NCBI RefSeq assembly: GCF_014257025.1
Contig: NZ_JACMSF010000067.1
Span: 1 to 37,067, forward strand
From: Streptomyces cupreus
Lineage (GTDB): Bacteria; Actinomycetota; Actinomycetes; Streptomycetales; Streptomycetaceae
Direction: 5' to 3'
DNA: 37,067 nucleotides
The notes beneath the pieces were generated by a model. It ran no database searches. It saw only the letters and a program-made list of their open reading frames with translations, and had not been told where the DNA came from. Numbering within the stretch: position 1 is the stretch's first letter; the number at the start of each line of letters is the position of its first letter. Of this stretch, positions 7,923 to 15,610 are shown piece after piece. The position numbers were made by a program, and so were the translations under genes.

Positions 7923-9500
7923 TCAGTTCCTGCTCAGCAGCCGGGTCGCCCCCGCCGCCACCGTCGTCGCCAGGATCCAGCCCAGGAGCACGATCGCCGC
8001 CGCCAGCCACTGCCAGCCGCCCTTGAGCTGCCAGAAGCCGACCTGGCCCAGATCGATGACCGGAAGCAGCAGGTCGAGGGCGAACAGCGTCGGGTTCCAC
8101 TCCGGATGCTCGCCGCGCTTGATCGGCGGATGACCGGCGTGCGCGAAGGCGACCGAGCTCGCCGCCCACAGCACCGCCATCCACACCGCGGCCCGGCCCG
8201 GCCGGTACCCGTAGGCGACCGTCCAGTCCTGCGCGTATCCCCACAGCTTGGCGGCGATCGGCAGGCTCTCGCGGCGTCGGCGGTGCTTGGCGAGGAGCAC
8301 CTCGCGGGCGTCCTCGTCCTCACCGCCGGCCCGCAGCACCGCGGCGAGCCGTTCGTACGGCTCCGGGTTGTACTCGGCGGTCGCGGCGGCCACCCAGTCG
8401 AGCCGCTCGGTGAGCGGGAAGGGCCCGCGCGGCACCAGGTTCTCGTAGGCGAAACCGCCCATGTGCAGCCGGCCGGGGCCCGGCCAGGCGTCCGCGCGGT
8501 CCATCAGGTTGACGATCCGCGCCCCCGACAGCACGACCGTGCCGCGCGCCGGGTGTTCCCCGAGGAAGCGCAGTTCCGGTGTCTGGATCCGGCGCAGCGA
8601 CAGTTCCTGCTCGTCGGTGAAGTTGAACCGGGCCCGCTCCATGTCGACCGCGTCCCCGAACCGCCCGTCGTCGAGCCGCACCCCGCCCTGGCACTCGAAC
8701 CGCTGGATCCGTGTCCCGCGGGCCGGGGTCGTGCCGCTGAGCAGCGGGTTCCCGACGCCCGCCGGGGTCAGGTACAGGGAGCGCTCCACGGTCAGCTGGG
8801 GGGCGTTCAGCGCCAAACGCGTGTACGGGTTGACCAGCCGGGCGCCCCGCAGACTCAGCGAGACGCCGATCTTCGCGCTGCGCAGGCTCAGCTCGCCGTG
8901 CGACTCCAGCAGCTCGGCCTGGAGGTCCTGCCCGACGGTCATGCCGTCCCCGGCGATGGAGCGGCCGCTGCGGTCGCGGTACACGATGGCCTGGTTGAGC
9001 AGCAGATCGGTGCCGATCTGCGCGTCGGTGAGCCGGATGCCGTTGTGGAAGCGGCAGCGCGGCAGATGCAGATCGCCCTCGGTATGCACCCGGGCCGCCT
9101 CCAGACGCGGCACCGAGCAGTCCACAAGACGCATGGTCGTGAAACGGGCCTCGGGCAGCAGCACCTCCCGCTCGAAACGGCAGCCGCGCATCTCGACGTA
9201 CGGCACCACCGTGCCGCCCGCCAGGTCCAGGCTGCCGCTGATCTGCACGCCCACGAGCTTCAGGGACGACACCCGGCCGGCCAGGGCGGGCGGTCCGTCC
9301 AGCAGCAGCCAGCACACGATGCGGGCCCGCACGGTCCGCTCCGGCCCCCACGGATGCCCCCCGTGCGGATCGTCGACGACGGTGTCGCCGCTGCTCAGGT
9401 CGTACACGCTGCCATTGCGGAAGGCCTGCCACATACCGGCCTCGGCGGCGGTCAGATCGTCCGGCAGCTCTCCGTCGCGGATGCCGGCCCCCTCGGTCAC
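7923..9500 (-). CDS. Beta-helix/pentapeptide-like membrane protein (often labelled oxidoreductase)
   Basis: A 525-residue protein. Residues ~60-350 contain many short repeated beta-strand units (LKLVGVQISGSLDLAGG, EVLLPEARFTTMRLVDCSV, GELSLRSAKIGVSLSLRGAR, VVLSGARIVNL), like a pentapeptide or right-handed beta-helix fold. A helical segment follows (TAEYNPEPYERLAAVLRAGG, then EDEDAREVLLAKHRRRRESL). The C-terminal ~120 residues hold two or three membrane helices (AAVWMAVLWAASSVAFAHAG and WLAAAIVLLGWILATTVAAG). GTG 9500 has GGAGGAAGGGAA upstream. Streptomyces homologues are, as I recall, called 'membrane-associated oxidoreductase', but no nucleotide-binding or redox motif is visible. Function unknown. 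Confidence 0.85.
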   Translation of the reverse strand: MTEGAGIRDGELPDDLTAAEAGMWQAFRNGSVYDLSSGDTVVDDPHGGHPWGPERTVRARIVCWLLLDGPPALAGRVSSLKLVGVQISGSLDLAGGTVVPYVEMRGCRFEREVLLPEARFTTMRLVDCSVPRLEAARVHTEGDLHLPRCRFHNGIRLTDAQIGTDLLLNQAIVYRDRSGRSIAGDGMTVGQDLQAELLESHGELSLRSAKIGVSLSLRGARLVNPYTRLALNAPQLTVERSLYLTPAGVGNPLLSGTTPARGTRIQRFECQGGVRLDDGRFGDAVDMERARFNFTDEQELSLRRIQTPELRFLGEHPARGTVVLSGARIVNLMDRADAWPGPGRLHMGGFAYENLVPRGPFPLTERLDWVAAATAEYNPEPYERLAAVLRAGGEDEDAREVLLAKHRRRRESLPIAAKLWGYAQDWTVAYGYRPGRAAVWMAVLWAASSVAFAHAGHPPIKRGEHPEWNPTLFALDLLLPVIDLGQVGFWQLKGGWQWLAAAIVLLGWILATTVAAGATRLLSRN

Positions 9501-9614
9501 GGTGTTCCCTTCCTCCCCGGCTACTCGTGGGTTTTCGTACAACCGTTCATGCCCGCTGAGTGACGGACGGAACGCTAGCCGTGAAGAGGATCTTCCGGCT
9601 GTCGTATGCGCTCT

Positions 9615-9631
9615 GTATCAGCCATTGATAC
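9615..9631. promoter_or_regulatory. 17-bp dyad upstream of hisD, candidate operator
   Basis: GTATCA (9615-9620) and TGATAC (9626-9631) form a perfect 6-bp dyad around GCCAT. The centre is about 40 bp before the -10-like box of hisD, a suitable place for a repressor or activator site. The binding protein is unknown. Confidence 0.4.
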
Positions 9632-9659
9632 GCGCGGACGACCGCCGATCCCGGTCTGA

Positions 9660-9665
9660 GAGAAT
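9660..9665 (+). promoter_or_regulatory. -10 box of hisD, probably leaderless
   Basis: GAGAAT ends 7 nt before GTG 9673 with no Shine-Dalgarno sequence. It would be the main promoter of the his operon. Confidence 0.45.
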
Positions 9666-9672
9666 TGACGGC

Positions 9673-10998
9673 GTGATCTCCCGAATCGATCTGCGCGGCG
9701 ACGCCCTTCCCGAGGGCCCCGCCCTGCGCGACCTGCTGCCCCGAGCCGACTTCGACGTATCGGCCGCCCTGGAGAAGGTGCGTCCGATCTGCGAGGCCGT
9801 GCATCATCGGGGCGACGCGGCGCTGATCGACTTCGCGGAGAAATTCGACGGGGTCGAGCTCGATCGGGTGCGGGTGCCCGTAGAGGCCCTCACGCGCGCG
9901 CTGGAGGAACTCGACCCGGCCGTCCGCGCGGCCCTGGAGGAGTCCATCCGCCGCGCCCGGCTCGTCCACCGCGAGCAGCGCCGCTCCACCCACACCACCC
10001 AGGTCGTGCCCGGCGGCTCGGTCACCGAGAAGTGGGTGCCGGTCGATCGAGTCGGGCTGTACGCGCCCGGCGGCCGGTCGGTCTACCCGTCCTCCGTGAT
10101 CATGAACGTCGTCCCGGCCCAGGAAGCCGGCGTCGAGTCGATCGCGCTCGCCTCCCCGGCCCAGGCCGAGTTCGACGGCCTCCCGCACCCGACGATCCTC
10201 GCCGCCTGCGCGCTGCTCGGTGTCGACGAGGTGTACGCGGCCGGTGGTGCCACCGCCGTCGCGATGTTCGCGTACGGCACCGAGTCCTGCCCGCCCGCCA
10301 ACATGGTGACCGGCCCCGGCAACATCTGGGTCGCCGCCGCCAAGCGCTACTTCACCGGCAAGATCGGCATCGACGCCGAGGCCGGCCCGACCGAGATCGC
10401 GATCCTGGCCGACGAGAGCGCCGACCCGGTGCACGTCGCCTCGGACCTGATCAGCCAGGCCGAGCACGACCCGCTGGCCGCCGCCGTTCTCGTCACCGAC
10501 TCCGTGGAGCTCGCGGACGCGGTGGAGAAGGAGCTGGAGCCGCAGGTCGCGGCCAGCAAGCACATCGACGACCGGATCGTCCCGGCCCTCAAGGGCAAGC
10601 AGTCCGCGATCGTCCTCGTGGACGGCGTCGAGGAGGGGCTGCGGGTCGTCGACGCCTACGGTGCCGAGCACCTGGAGATCCAGACGGCCGACGCCCCCGC
10701 GGTGGCCGACCGGGTGCGCAACGCCGGCGCGATCTTCATCGGCCCCTGGGCGCCCGTCTCCCTCGGGGACTACGCCGCCGGGTCCAACCACGTCCTGCCC
10801 ACCGGCGGCTGCGCCTGCCACTCCTCGGGCCTGTCCGTCCAGTCCTTCCTGCGCGGCATCCACATCGTCGACTACACGAAGGACGCGCTGGCGGACGTGG
10901 CGCATCACGTGGTGACGCTGGCGGAGGCGGAGGATCTGCCGGCCCACGGGGCGGCGATCAAGGCAAGGTTCGGTTGGAAGGTACCCGAGAGCAAGTGA
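9673..10998 (+). CDS. hisD: Histidinol dehydrogenase
   Basis: A 441-residue cytoplasmic enzyme making the last two NAD-dependent oxidations of histidine synthesis (histidinol to histidine, Zn-dependent). Family blocks are clear: VDRVGLYAPGGRSVYPSSVI, NMVTGPGNIWVAAAKR, IDAEAGPTEIAILAD, DLISQAEHDPLAAAVLVT (Gln/His zinc and catalytic region), YGAEHLEIQT, GDYAAGSNHVLPTGG and the C-terminal SSGLSVQSFLRG. GTG 9673 (MISRIDLRG) gives the usual length, and the frame continues far upstream without supporting starts. It is the first gene of the his operon; its stop overlaps the hisC start by GTGA. Confidence 0.98.
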   Translation: MISRIDLRGDALPEGPALRDLLPRADFDVSAALEKVRPICEAVHHRGDAALIDFAEKFDGVELDRVRVPVEALTRALEELDPAVRAALEESIRRARLVHREQRRSTHTTQVVPGGSVTEKWVPVDRVGLYAPGGRSVYPSSVIMNVVPAQEAGVESIALASPAQAEFDGLPHPTILAACALLGVDEVYAAGGATAVAMFAYGTESCPPANMVTGPGNIWVAAAKRYFTGKIGIDAEAGPTEIAILADESADPVHVASDLISQAEHDPLAAAVLVTDSVELADAVEKELEPQVAASKHIDDRIVPALKGKQSAIVLVDGVEEGLRVVDAYGAEHLEIQTADAPAVADRVRNAGAIFIGPWAPVSLGDYAAGSNHVLPTGGCACHSSGLSVQSFLRGIHIVDYTKDALADVAHHVVTLAEAEDLPAHGAAIKARFGWKVPESK

Positions 10999-12101
10999 CC
11001 GGCATCGACGATCTCCCCGTACGGGACGAGCTGCTTGGCAAGTCCCCCTACGGCGCGCCCCAGCTGGACGTGCCGGTACGGCTGAACACCAACGAGAACC
11101 CCTACCCCCTGCCCGAGCCGCTGGTCGAGCGGATCGCCGAGCGGGTGCGCGAGGCGGCCCGGAACCTCAACCGCTACCCGGACCGGGACGCCGTGGAACT
11201 GCGCACGCAGCTCGCCAAGTACCTGACGGACACGTCCGGTTACCAGGTCGGACTCGCCAACGTCTGGGCCGCCAACGGCTCCAACGAGGTCATCCAGCAG
11301 CTGCTCCAGACCTTCGGCGGGCCCGGCCGTACGGCCATCGGTTTCGAGCCGTCGTACTCGATGCACGGGCTCATCTCGCGCGGCACGGGGACGGGCTGGA
11401 TCTCCGGTCCGCGCAACGACGACTTCACCATCGATGTGGAGGCGGCCCGGCAGGCGATCGCCGAGCACCGGCCCGACGTCGTCTTCATCACCACCCCCAA
11501 CAACCCCACGGGCAACGCCGTCCCGCCCGAGACGGTCCTCGCGCTGTTCGAGGCCGCGCAGGCGGCGAAGCCGTCGATGGTCGTCGTCGACGAGGCGTAC
11601 ATCGAGTTCAGCCACGGCGACTCGCTGCTGCCGCTGCTCGAAGGGCGGCCGAATCTCGTCATCTCACGGACCATGTCGAAGGCCTTCGGCGCGGCGGGCC
11701 TGCGCCTCGGCTATCTCGCCGCGCACCCGGCGGTGGTCGACGCCGTCCAGCTCGTACGGCTGCCCTACCACCTGTCGGCCGTCACCCAGGCGACCGCCCT
11801 TGCCGCGCTGGAGCACACCGACACCCTGCTCGGCTATGTCGAGCAGTTGAAGGCGGAGCGGGACCGGCTGGTGACCGAACTGCTGGCGATCGGCTACGAG
11901 GTCACCGCCTCGGACGCCAACTTCGTGCAGTTCGGACGCTTCGACGACGCCCAGGCCGTCTGGCGGAAGATCCTGGACCGGGGCGTCCTCGTCCGGGACA
12001 ACGGCGTGCCGGGCTGGCTGCGGGTCACCGCCGGAACCCCCGCCGAAAACGACGCGTTCCTCGACGCGGTCCGTGAACTGAAGAAGGAGCAGAGCGCATG
12101 A
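10995..12101 (+). CDS. hisC: Histidinol-phosphate aminotransferase
   Basis: A 368-residue PLP-dependent class I/II aminotransferase converting imidazole-acetol phosphate and glutamate to histidinol phosphate. The motifs are LNTNENPYPLP near residue 31, ITTPNNPTGN near 165, VVDEAYIEF near 198, and SRTMSKAFGAAGLRLGY with the PLP-binding lysine at about 229. GTG 10995 overlaps the hisD stop (GTGA), showing translational coupling. The Arg in the C-terminal GWLRVTAGTP binds the substrate carboxylate in the family. hisB follows with an ATGA overlap. Confidence 0.98.
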   Translation: MTGIDDLPVRDELLGKSPYGAPQLDVPVRLNTNENPYPLPEPLVERIAERVREAARNLNRYPDRDAVELRTQLAKYLTDTSGYQVGLANVWAANGSNEVIQQLLQTFGGPGRTAIGFEPSYSMHGLISRGTGTGWISGPRNDDFTIDVEAARQAIAEHRPDVVFITTPNNPTGNAVPPETVLALFEAAQAAKPSMVVVDEAYIEFSHGDSLLPLLEGRPNLVISRTMSKAFGAAGLRLGYLAAHPAVVDAVQLVRLPYHLSAVTQATALAALEHTDTLLGYVEQLKAERDRLVTELLAIGYEVTASDANFVQFGRFDDAQAVWRKILDRGVLVRDNGVPGWLRVTAGTPAENDAFLDAVRELKKEQSA

Positions 12102-12691
12102 ACCGCGTAGGACGCGTGGAGCGAGTCACGAAGGAGACCTCGGTGCTCGTCGAGATCGACCTCGACGGCAGCGGCAAGGTCGACGTGGCGACCGGTGTCG
12201 GCTTCTACGACCACATGCTCGACCAGCTCGGCCGGCACGGTCTGTTCGACCTCACGGTGAAGACCGAGGGCGATCTGCACATCGACTCCCACCACACCAT
12301 CGAGGACACCGCCCTCGCCCTGGGCGCCGCCTTCAAGCAGGCCCTCGGCGACAAGGTGGGCATCTACCGCTTCGGCAACTGCACGGTCCCGCTGGACGAG
12401 TCCCTCGCGCAGGTCACCGTCGACCTCTCCGGCCGCCCCTACCTCGTGCACACCGAGCCCGAGAACATGGCGCCGATGATCGGCGAGTACGACACCACCA
12501 TGACCCGGCACATCCTGGAGTCCTTCGTGGCCCAGGCGCAGATCGCGCTGCACGTGCACGTGCCCTACGGCCGCAACGCGCACCACATCGTGGAGTGCCA
12601 GTTCAAGGCGCTGGCCCGGGCCCTCAGGTACGCCTCCGAGCGCGATCCGCGCGCGGCCGGCATCCTCCCCTCCACGAAGGGCGCGCTGTGA
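12098..12691 (+). CDS. hisB: Imidazoleglycerol-phosphate dehydratase
   Basis: A 197-residue monofunctional HisB, the Mn-dependent dehydratase converting imidazole glycerol phosphate to imidazole acetol phosphate. Both family metal motifs are present: HHTIED (residues 65-70) and HHIVE near residue 164, along with GVGFYDHMLDQLGRHGLFD. There is no histidinol-phosphatase fusion, unlike the E. coli protein. ATG 12098 overlaps the hisC stop, with AAGGAG upstream. Its TGA overlaps the GTG of the small membrane protein gene that follows. Confidence 0.98.
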   Translation: MNRVGRVERVTKETSVLVEIDLDGSGKVDVATGVGFYDHMLDQLGRHGLFDLTVKTEGDLHIDSHHTIEDTALALGAAFKQALGDKVGIYRFGNCTVPLDESLAQVTVDLSGRPYLVHTEPENMAPMIGEYDTTMTRHILESFVAQAQIALHVHVPYGRNAHHIVECQFKALARALRYASERDPRAAGILPSTKGAL

Positions 12692-12852
12692 ACGGACTGT
12701 CGACCGTCCTGATCGTCGTCGGCCTCTTCCTGGTCGGCGGCATCATCTCCTTCGTCAAGCAGGGGATGCCGAAGAACCTGATCGTGCTGCTCTCCATCGG
12801 CGCCGCGATGTGTCTCGTCGCCGGTGTCATGAGGCTGGAGGTGTGGAGTTGA
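12688..12852 (+). CDS. 54-aa membrane protein inside the his operon
   Basis: A 54-residue protein with two hydrophobic helices: STVLIVVGLFLVGGIISFVK and LIVLLSIGAAMCLVAGVM, separated by a short basic QGMPKN turn. Both termini are short, so it is probably a hairpin membrane protein. GTG 12688 overlaps the hisB stop (GTGA) with GAAGGG upstream. Its TGA at 12850-12852 falls inside the start region of hisH. The tight coupling on both sides argues for a real, co-expressed gene. The function is unknown; I do not recognise it from histidine synthesis outside actinobacteria. Confidence 0.85.
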   Translation: MNGLSTVLIVVGLFLVGGIISFVKQGMPKNLIVLLSIGAAMCLVAGVMRLEVWS

Positions 12853-13493
12853 GCGCTTCCTCGAAGAAGGTCGTCGTCTTCGACTACGGCTTCGGCAATG
12901 TGAGGTCCGCCGAGCGCGCCCTCGCCCGCACCGGCGCCGAGGTCGAGATAACGCGCGACTTCGACAAGGCCATGAACGCCGACGGGCTGCTGGTGCCGGG
13001 TGTCGGTGCCTTCGCCGCCTGCATGAACGGCCTCAGGGAGGCGCGCGGCGACTGGATCGTCGAGCGGCGGCTGGCGGGCGGCCGTCCTGTGATGGGCATC
13101 TGCGTCGGCATGCAGATCCTGTTCGGGCGCGGCATCGAGCATGGTGTCGAGACCGAGGGCCTCGGCGAGTGGCCGGGTTCGGTCGAGCCGCTCCAGGCCG
13201 ACATCGTGCCCCACATGGGCTGGAACACCGTGGAGGCCCCGGCCGACTCCGAGCTGTTCGCCGGCCTGGACAGCGACGCCCGCTTCTACTTCGTGCACTC
13301 CTACGCCGTCCACGACTGGATCCTGGAGACGCACAACAACGCGATGCGGGCACCCAAGGTCACCTGGTCGACGCACGGCAAGCCCTTCGTGGCCGCCGTG
13401 GAGAACGGCGCCCTGTGGGCCACGCAGTTCCACCCCGAGAAGTCCGGCGACGCCGGAGCGCAGCTGCTGAACAACTGGATCGGAACCCTCTGA
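12843..13493 (+). CDS. hisH: Imidazole glycerol phosphate synthase, glutaminase subunit
   Basis: A 216-residue class I glutamine amidotransferase that feeds ammonia to HisF. VVVFDYGFGNVRSAERAL marks the N-terminus, PGVGAF the oxyanion region, GICVGMQILF the nucleophilic Cys (about residue 87), and WATQFHPEKSGDAG the His/Glu of the triad. Two starts are possible. GTG 12843 has GAGG 8 nt upstream; TTG 12849 has GGAGG (12837-12841) at 7-nt spacing and overlaps the previous stop as TTGA. The TTG has the better ribosome site. I list the GTG start because it gives the N-terminus I remember for Streptomyces HisH. Confidence 0.96.
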   Translation: MELSASSKKVVVFDYGFGNVRSAERALARTGAEVEITRDFDKAMNADGLLVPGVGAFAACMNGLREARGDWIVERRLAGGRPVMGICVGMQILFGRGIEHGVETEGLGEWPGSVEPLQADIVPHMGWNTVEAPADSELFAGLDSDARFYFVHSYAVHDWILETHNNAMRAPKVTWSTHGKPFVAAVENGALWATQFHPEKSGDAGAQLLNNWIGTL

Positions 13494-14230
13494 TGGCTTC
13501 GAAGCTCGAACTCCTCCCGGCCGTCGACGTCCGTGACGGCCAGGCGGTCCGCCTGGTGCACGGCGAGTCCGGCACGGAGACCTCCTACGGCTCCCCGCTG
13601 GAGGCCGCCCTCGCCTGGCAGCGCTCCGGCGCCGAGTGGCTGCACCTGGTCGACCTGGACGCCGCGTTCGGCACCGGGGACAACCGGGACCTGATCGCCG
13701 AGGTCACCGAGCGCATGGCGGAACTGCACATCAAGGTGGAGCTGTCGGGCGGCATCCGCGACGACGCCTCCCTCGCCGCCGCGCTCGCCACGGGCTGCAC
13801 GCGCGTGAACCTCGGCACGGCCGCCCTGGAGACCCCGGAGTGGGTCGCCAAGGTCATCGCCGAGCACGGCGACAAGATCGCGGTGGGTCTGGACGTACGG
13901 GGCACCACGCTCCGCGGCCGCGGCTGGACGCGCGACGGCGGCGACCTCTACGAGACGCTGGAGCGCCTCAACCAGGAGGGCTGCGCGCGCTATGTCGTGA
14001 CCGACATCGCCAAGGACGGCACGCTCCAGGGCCCGAACCTGGAGCTGCTGAAGAACGTCTGCGCGGCGACGGACCGCCCGGTCGTGGCCTCCGGCGGCGT
14101 GTCGTCGCTGGACGACCTGCGCGCCATCGCCGAGCTGGTACCCCTCGGTGTCGAGGGCTCCATCGTCGGGAAGGCCCTGTACGCGAAGGCGTTCACCCTG
14201 GAAGAGGCCTTGGAGGCTGTGTCGTCATGA
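13493..14230 (+). CDS. priA: Bifunctional HisA/TrpF phosphoribosyl isomerase
   Basis: A 245-residue (beta/alpha)8 barrel. It matches HisA throughout: LLPAVDVRDGQAVRLVHGE with the catalytic Asp near residue 12, LVDLDAAFGTGDN, VELSGGIRD, VGLDVRG, YVVTDIAKDGTLQGPN, and PVVASGGVSSLDDL with SIVGKALY phosphate sites. In actinobacteria this protein (PriA) performs both ProFAR isomerisation for histidine and PRA isomerisation for tryptophan. No separate trpF appears in this window, which fits that role. ATG 13493 overlaps the hisH stop (TGATG). ridA follows with an ATGA overlap. Confidence 0.97.
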   Translation: MASKLELLPAVDVRDGQAVRLVHGESGTETSYGSPLEAALAWQRSGAEWLHLVDLDAAFGTGDNRDLIAEVTERMAELHIKVELSGGIRDDASLAAALATGCTRVNLGTAALETPEWVAKVIAEHGDKIAVGLDVRGTTLRGRGWTRDGGDLYETLERLNQEGCARYVVTDIAKDGTLQGPNLELLKNVCAATDRPVVASGGVSSLDDLRAIAELVPLGVEGSIVGKALYAKAFTLEEALEAVSS

Positions 14231-14628
14231 GCGGAGCCGTACGGCGCGTGCAGAGCGGAAGTCCCTGGGAAGAGAGTTTCGGTTTCGCACGCGCCGTCGC
14301 GGCGGGAGACCGCGTTCTGGTGGCGGGCACCACATCCTTCAAAGGCCATGTGCTGTACGGCGAGGGCGACCCCTACGAGCAGGCGAAGGTGGCGTTCACC
14401 AGCGCGCTGGAGGCCATCGCCGAGTTCGGGCTCGGCGTCGAGTCCGTCGTCCGTACGAGGATGTACTTGACGCACGCGCGCGACGTGGACGAGGTGGGCC
14501 GGGCCCACAAGGACTTCTTCGACGCGGTACGGCCGGTGTCGACCCTGCTGGTCGTGGAGGGGTTCGTCGACCCGCGCATCCTGGTCGAAGTGGAAATAGA
14601 AGCATTCAGAGGAGCCGAGCACTCATGA
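14227..14628 (+). CDS. RidA/YjgF-family protein in the his operon
   Basis: A 133-residue Rid-family protein of the trimeric chorismate-mutase-like fold: GFARAVAAGDRVLVAGTTSF, DPYEQAKVAFTSALEAIAEFG, VVRTRMYLTHARDVDEVGRA and the C-terminal LVEVEIEAF. RidA proper deaminates reactive enamines/imines made by PLP enzymes using an Arg in a PARS-type motif. Here that position reads RPVSTLLVVEGF, so the Arg appears to be missing and imine deaminase activity is doubtful. The gene overlaps priA (ATGA) and hisF (ATGA), with GGAGG about 10 nt before ATG 14227. Its role in histidine synthesis is unknown. Confidence 0.93.
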   Translation: MSGAVRRVQSGSPWEESFGFARAVAAGDRVLVAGTTSFKGHVLYGEGDPYEQAKVAFTSALEAIAEFGLGVESVVRTRMYLTHARDVDEVGRAHKDFFDAVRPVSTLLVVEGFVDPRILVEVEIEAFRGAEHS

Positions 14629-15380
14629 CCCTGGCGGTCCGAGTCATCCCCTGCCTGGACGTGGACAACGGCCGGGTCGTCAAGGGCGTCAACTTCCAGA
14701 ACCTGCGCGACGCGGGCGACCCCGTCGAGATGGCGAAGGTGTACGACGCCGAGGGCGCCGACGAGCTGACGTTCCTGGACATCACCGCGTCGTCGGGCAA
14801 CCGCGAGACGACGTACGACGTGGTGCGCCGCACCGCAGAGCAGGTGTTCATCCCGCTGACGGTCGGCGGCGGCGTCCGCATGGCCGAGGACGTGGACAAG
14901 CTGCTGCGCGCGGGCGCGGACAAGGTGGGCGTCAACACGGCCGCCATCGCCCGCCCCGACCTGATCCGCGAGATCGCCGAGCGCTTCGGGCGCCAGGTGC
15001 TGGTCCTGTCGGTGGACGCGCGGCGCACCCCGTCGGGCGGCTTCGAGGTGACGACCCACGGCGGCCGCAAGGGCACCGGCATCGACGCCGTCGAGTGGGC
15101 GCACCGGGCCGCGGAGCTGGGCGCGGGGGAGATCCTGCTCAACTCGATGGACGCGGACGGCACGAAGGACGGCTACGACATCGAGATGATCGAGGCGGTC
15201 CGCAAGCATGTGACGGTCCCGGTGATCGCGTCCGGCGGCGCCGGAAAGCTCGGTGACTTCGCCCCGGCGATCGAGGCGGGCGCGGACGCGGTACTCGCGG
15301 CGTCGGTGTTCCACTTCGGCGACCTGCGGATCGGCGAGGTGAAGCAGGCGCTGCGGGAGGCGGGGCACCCCGTCCGCTAG
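14625..15380 (+). CDS. hisF: Imidazole glycerol phosphate synthase, cyclase subunit
   Basis: A 251-residue (beta/alpha)8 barrel that uses ammonia from HisH to turn PRFAR into imidazole glycerol phosphate and AICAR. RVIPCLDVDNGRVVKGVNF carries the catalytic Asp; ELTFLDITAS, PLTVGGGVR, DKVGVNTAAI, EILLNSMDADGTKDGYD (second catalytic Asp) and PVIASGGAGKLGDF follow the family order. ATG 14625 overlaps the ridA stop and has GAGGAG about 10 nt upstream. It is the last gene of the his operon; no clear hairpin terminator is visible just after 15380. Confidence 0.98.
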   Translation: MTLAVRVIPCLDVDNGRVVKGVNFQNLRDAGDPVEMAKVYDAEGADELTFLDITASSGNRETTYDVVRRTAEQVFIPLTVGGGVRMAEDVDKLLRAGADKVGVNTAAIARPDLIREIAERFGRQVLVLSVDARRTPSGGFEVTTHGGRKGTGIDAVEWAHRAAELGAGEILLNSMDADGTKDGYDIEMIEAVRKHVTVPVIASGGAGKLGDFAPAIEAGADAVLAASVFHFGDLRIGEVKQALREAGHPVR

Positions 15381-15610
15381 TGCCGGACGCCAGTTCGATG
15401 CATCGCTCGTGGTAGTGGGTTTGGCAGCGGCTGCGGTTCCGATCGTCGCAAGCGCCAAGTTTAATCCGAGGCGAGAAAGCCGGACTTCAGGAGGCCGCCC
15501 GCCACCTGCGCGACTGGGCGGCGTGACCTGCGCCGGCTGTCGGGGGCTCGGCGTGGTGAGCGCGCTGTGCGTTCGCGACCCGCGCCGCGCCGAGCTCCCG
15601 GAGTGACCCC
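15381..15610. other. 230-bp gap after hisF without a convincing gene
   Basis: A GTG frame at 15409-15606 would encode 65 residues, but it has no ribosome-binding site and its codon use drifts. Its middle (GTTTAATCCGAGGCGAG) is less GC-rich than the surroundings. The plus frame ending near 15526 reads KAGLQEAARHLRDWAA, which could be a remnant of a lost gene. I see no terminator, repeat or RNA here. Confidence 0.35.

Noticed and set aside
7881..9563. 560-residue plus-strand frame opposite the beta-helix membrane protein
   Set aside because: It has low-complexity His/Arg/Ala/Gln composition and no recognised motif; the minus strand has a good GGAGGAAGGG ribosome site and membrane helices.
8461..9672. 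Long upstream extension of hisD in the same frame
   Set aside because: The 404 extra residues are antisense to the membrane protein, Ser/Arg-rich and unlike any HisD. GTG 9673 gives the normal length.
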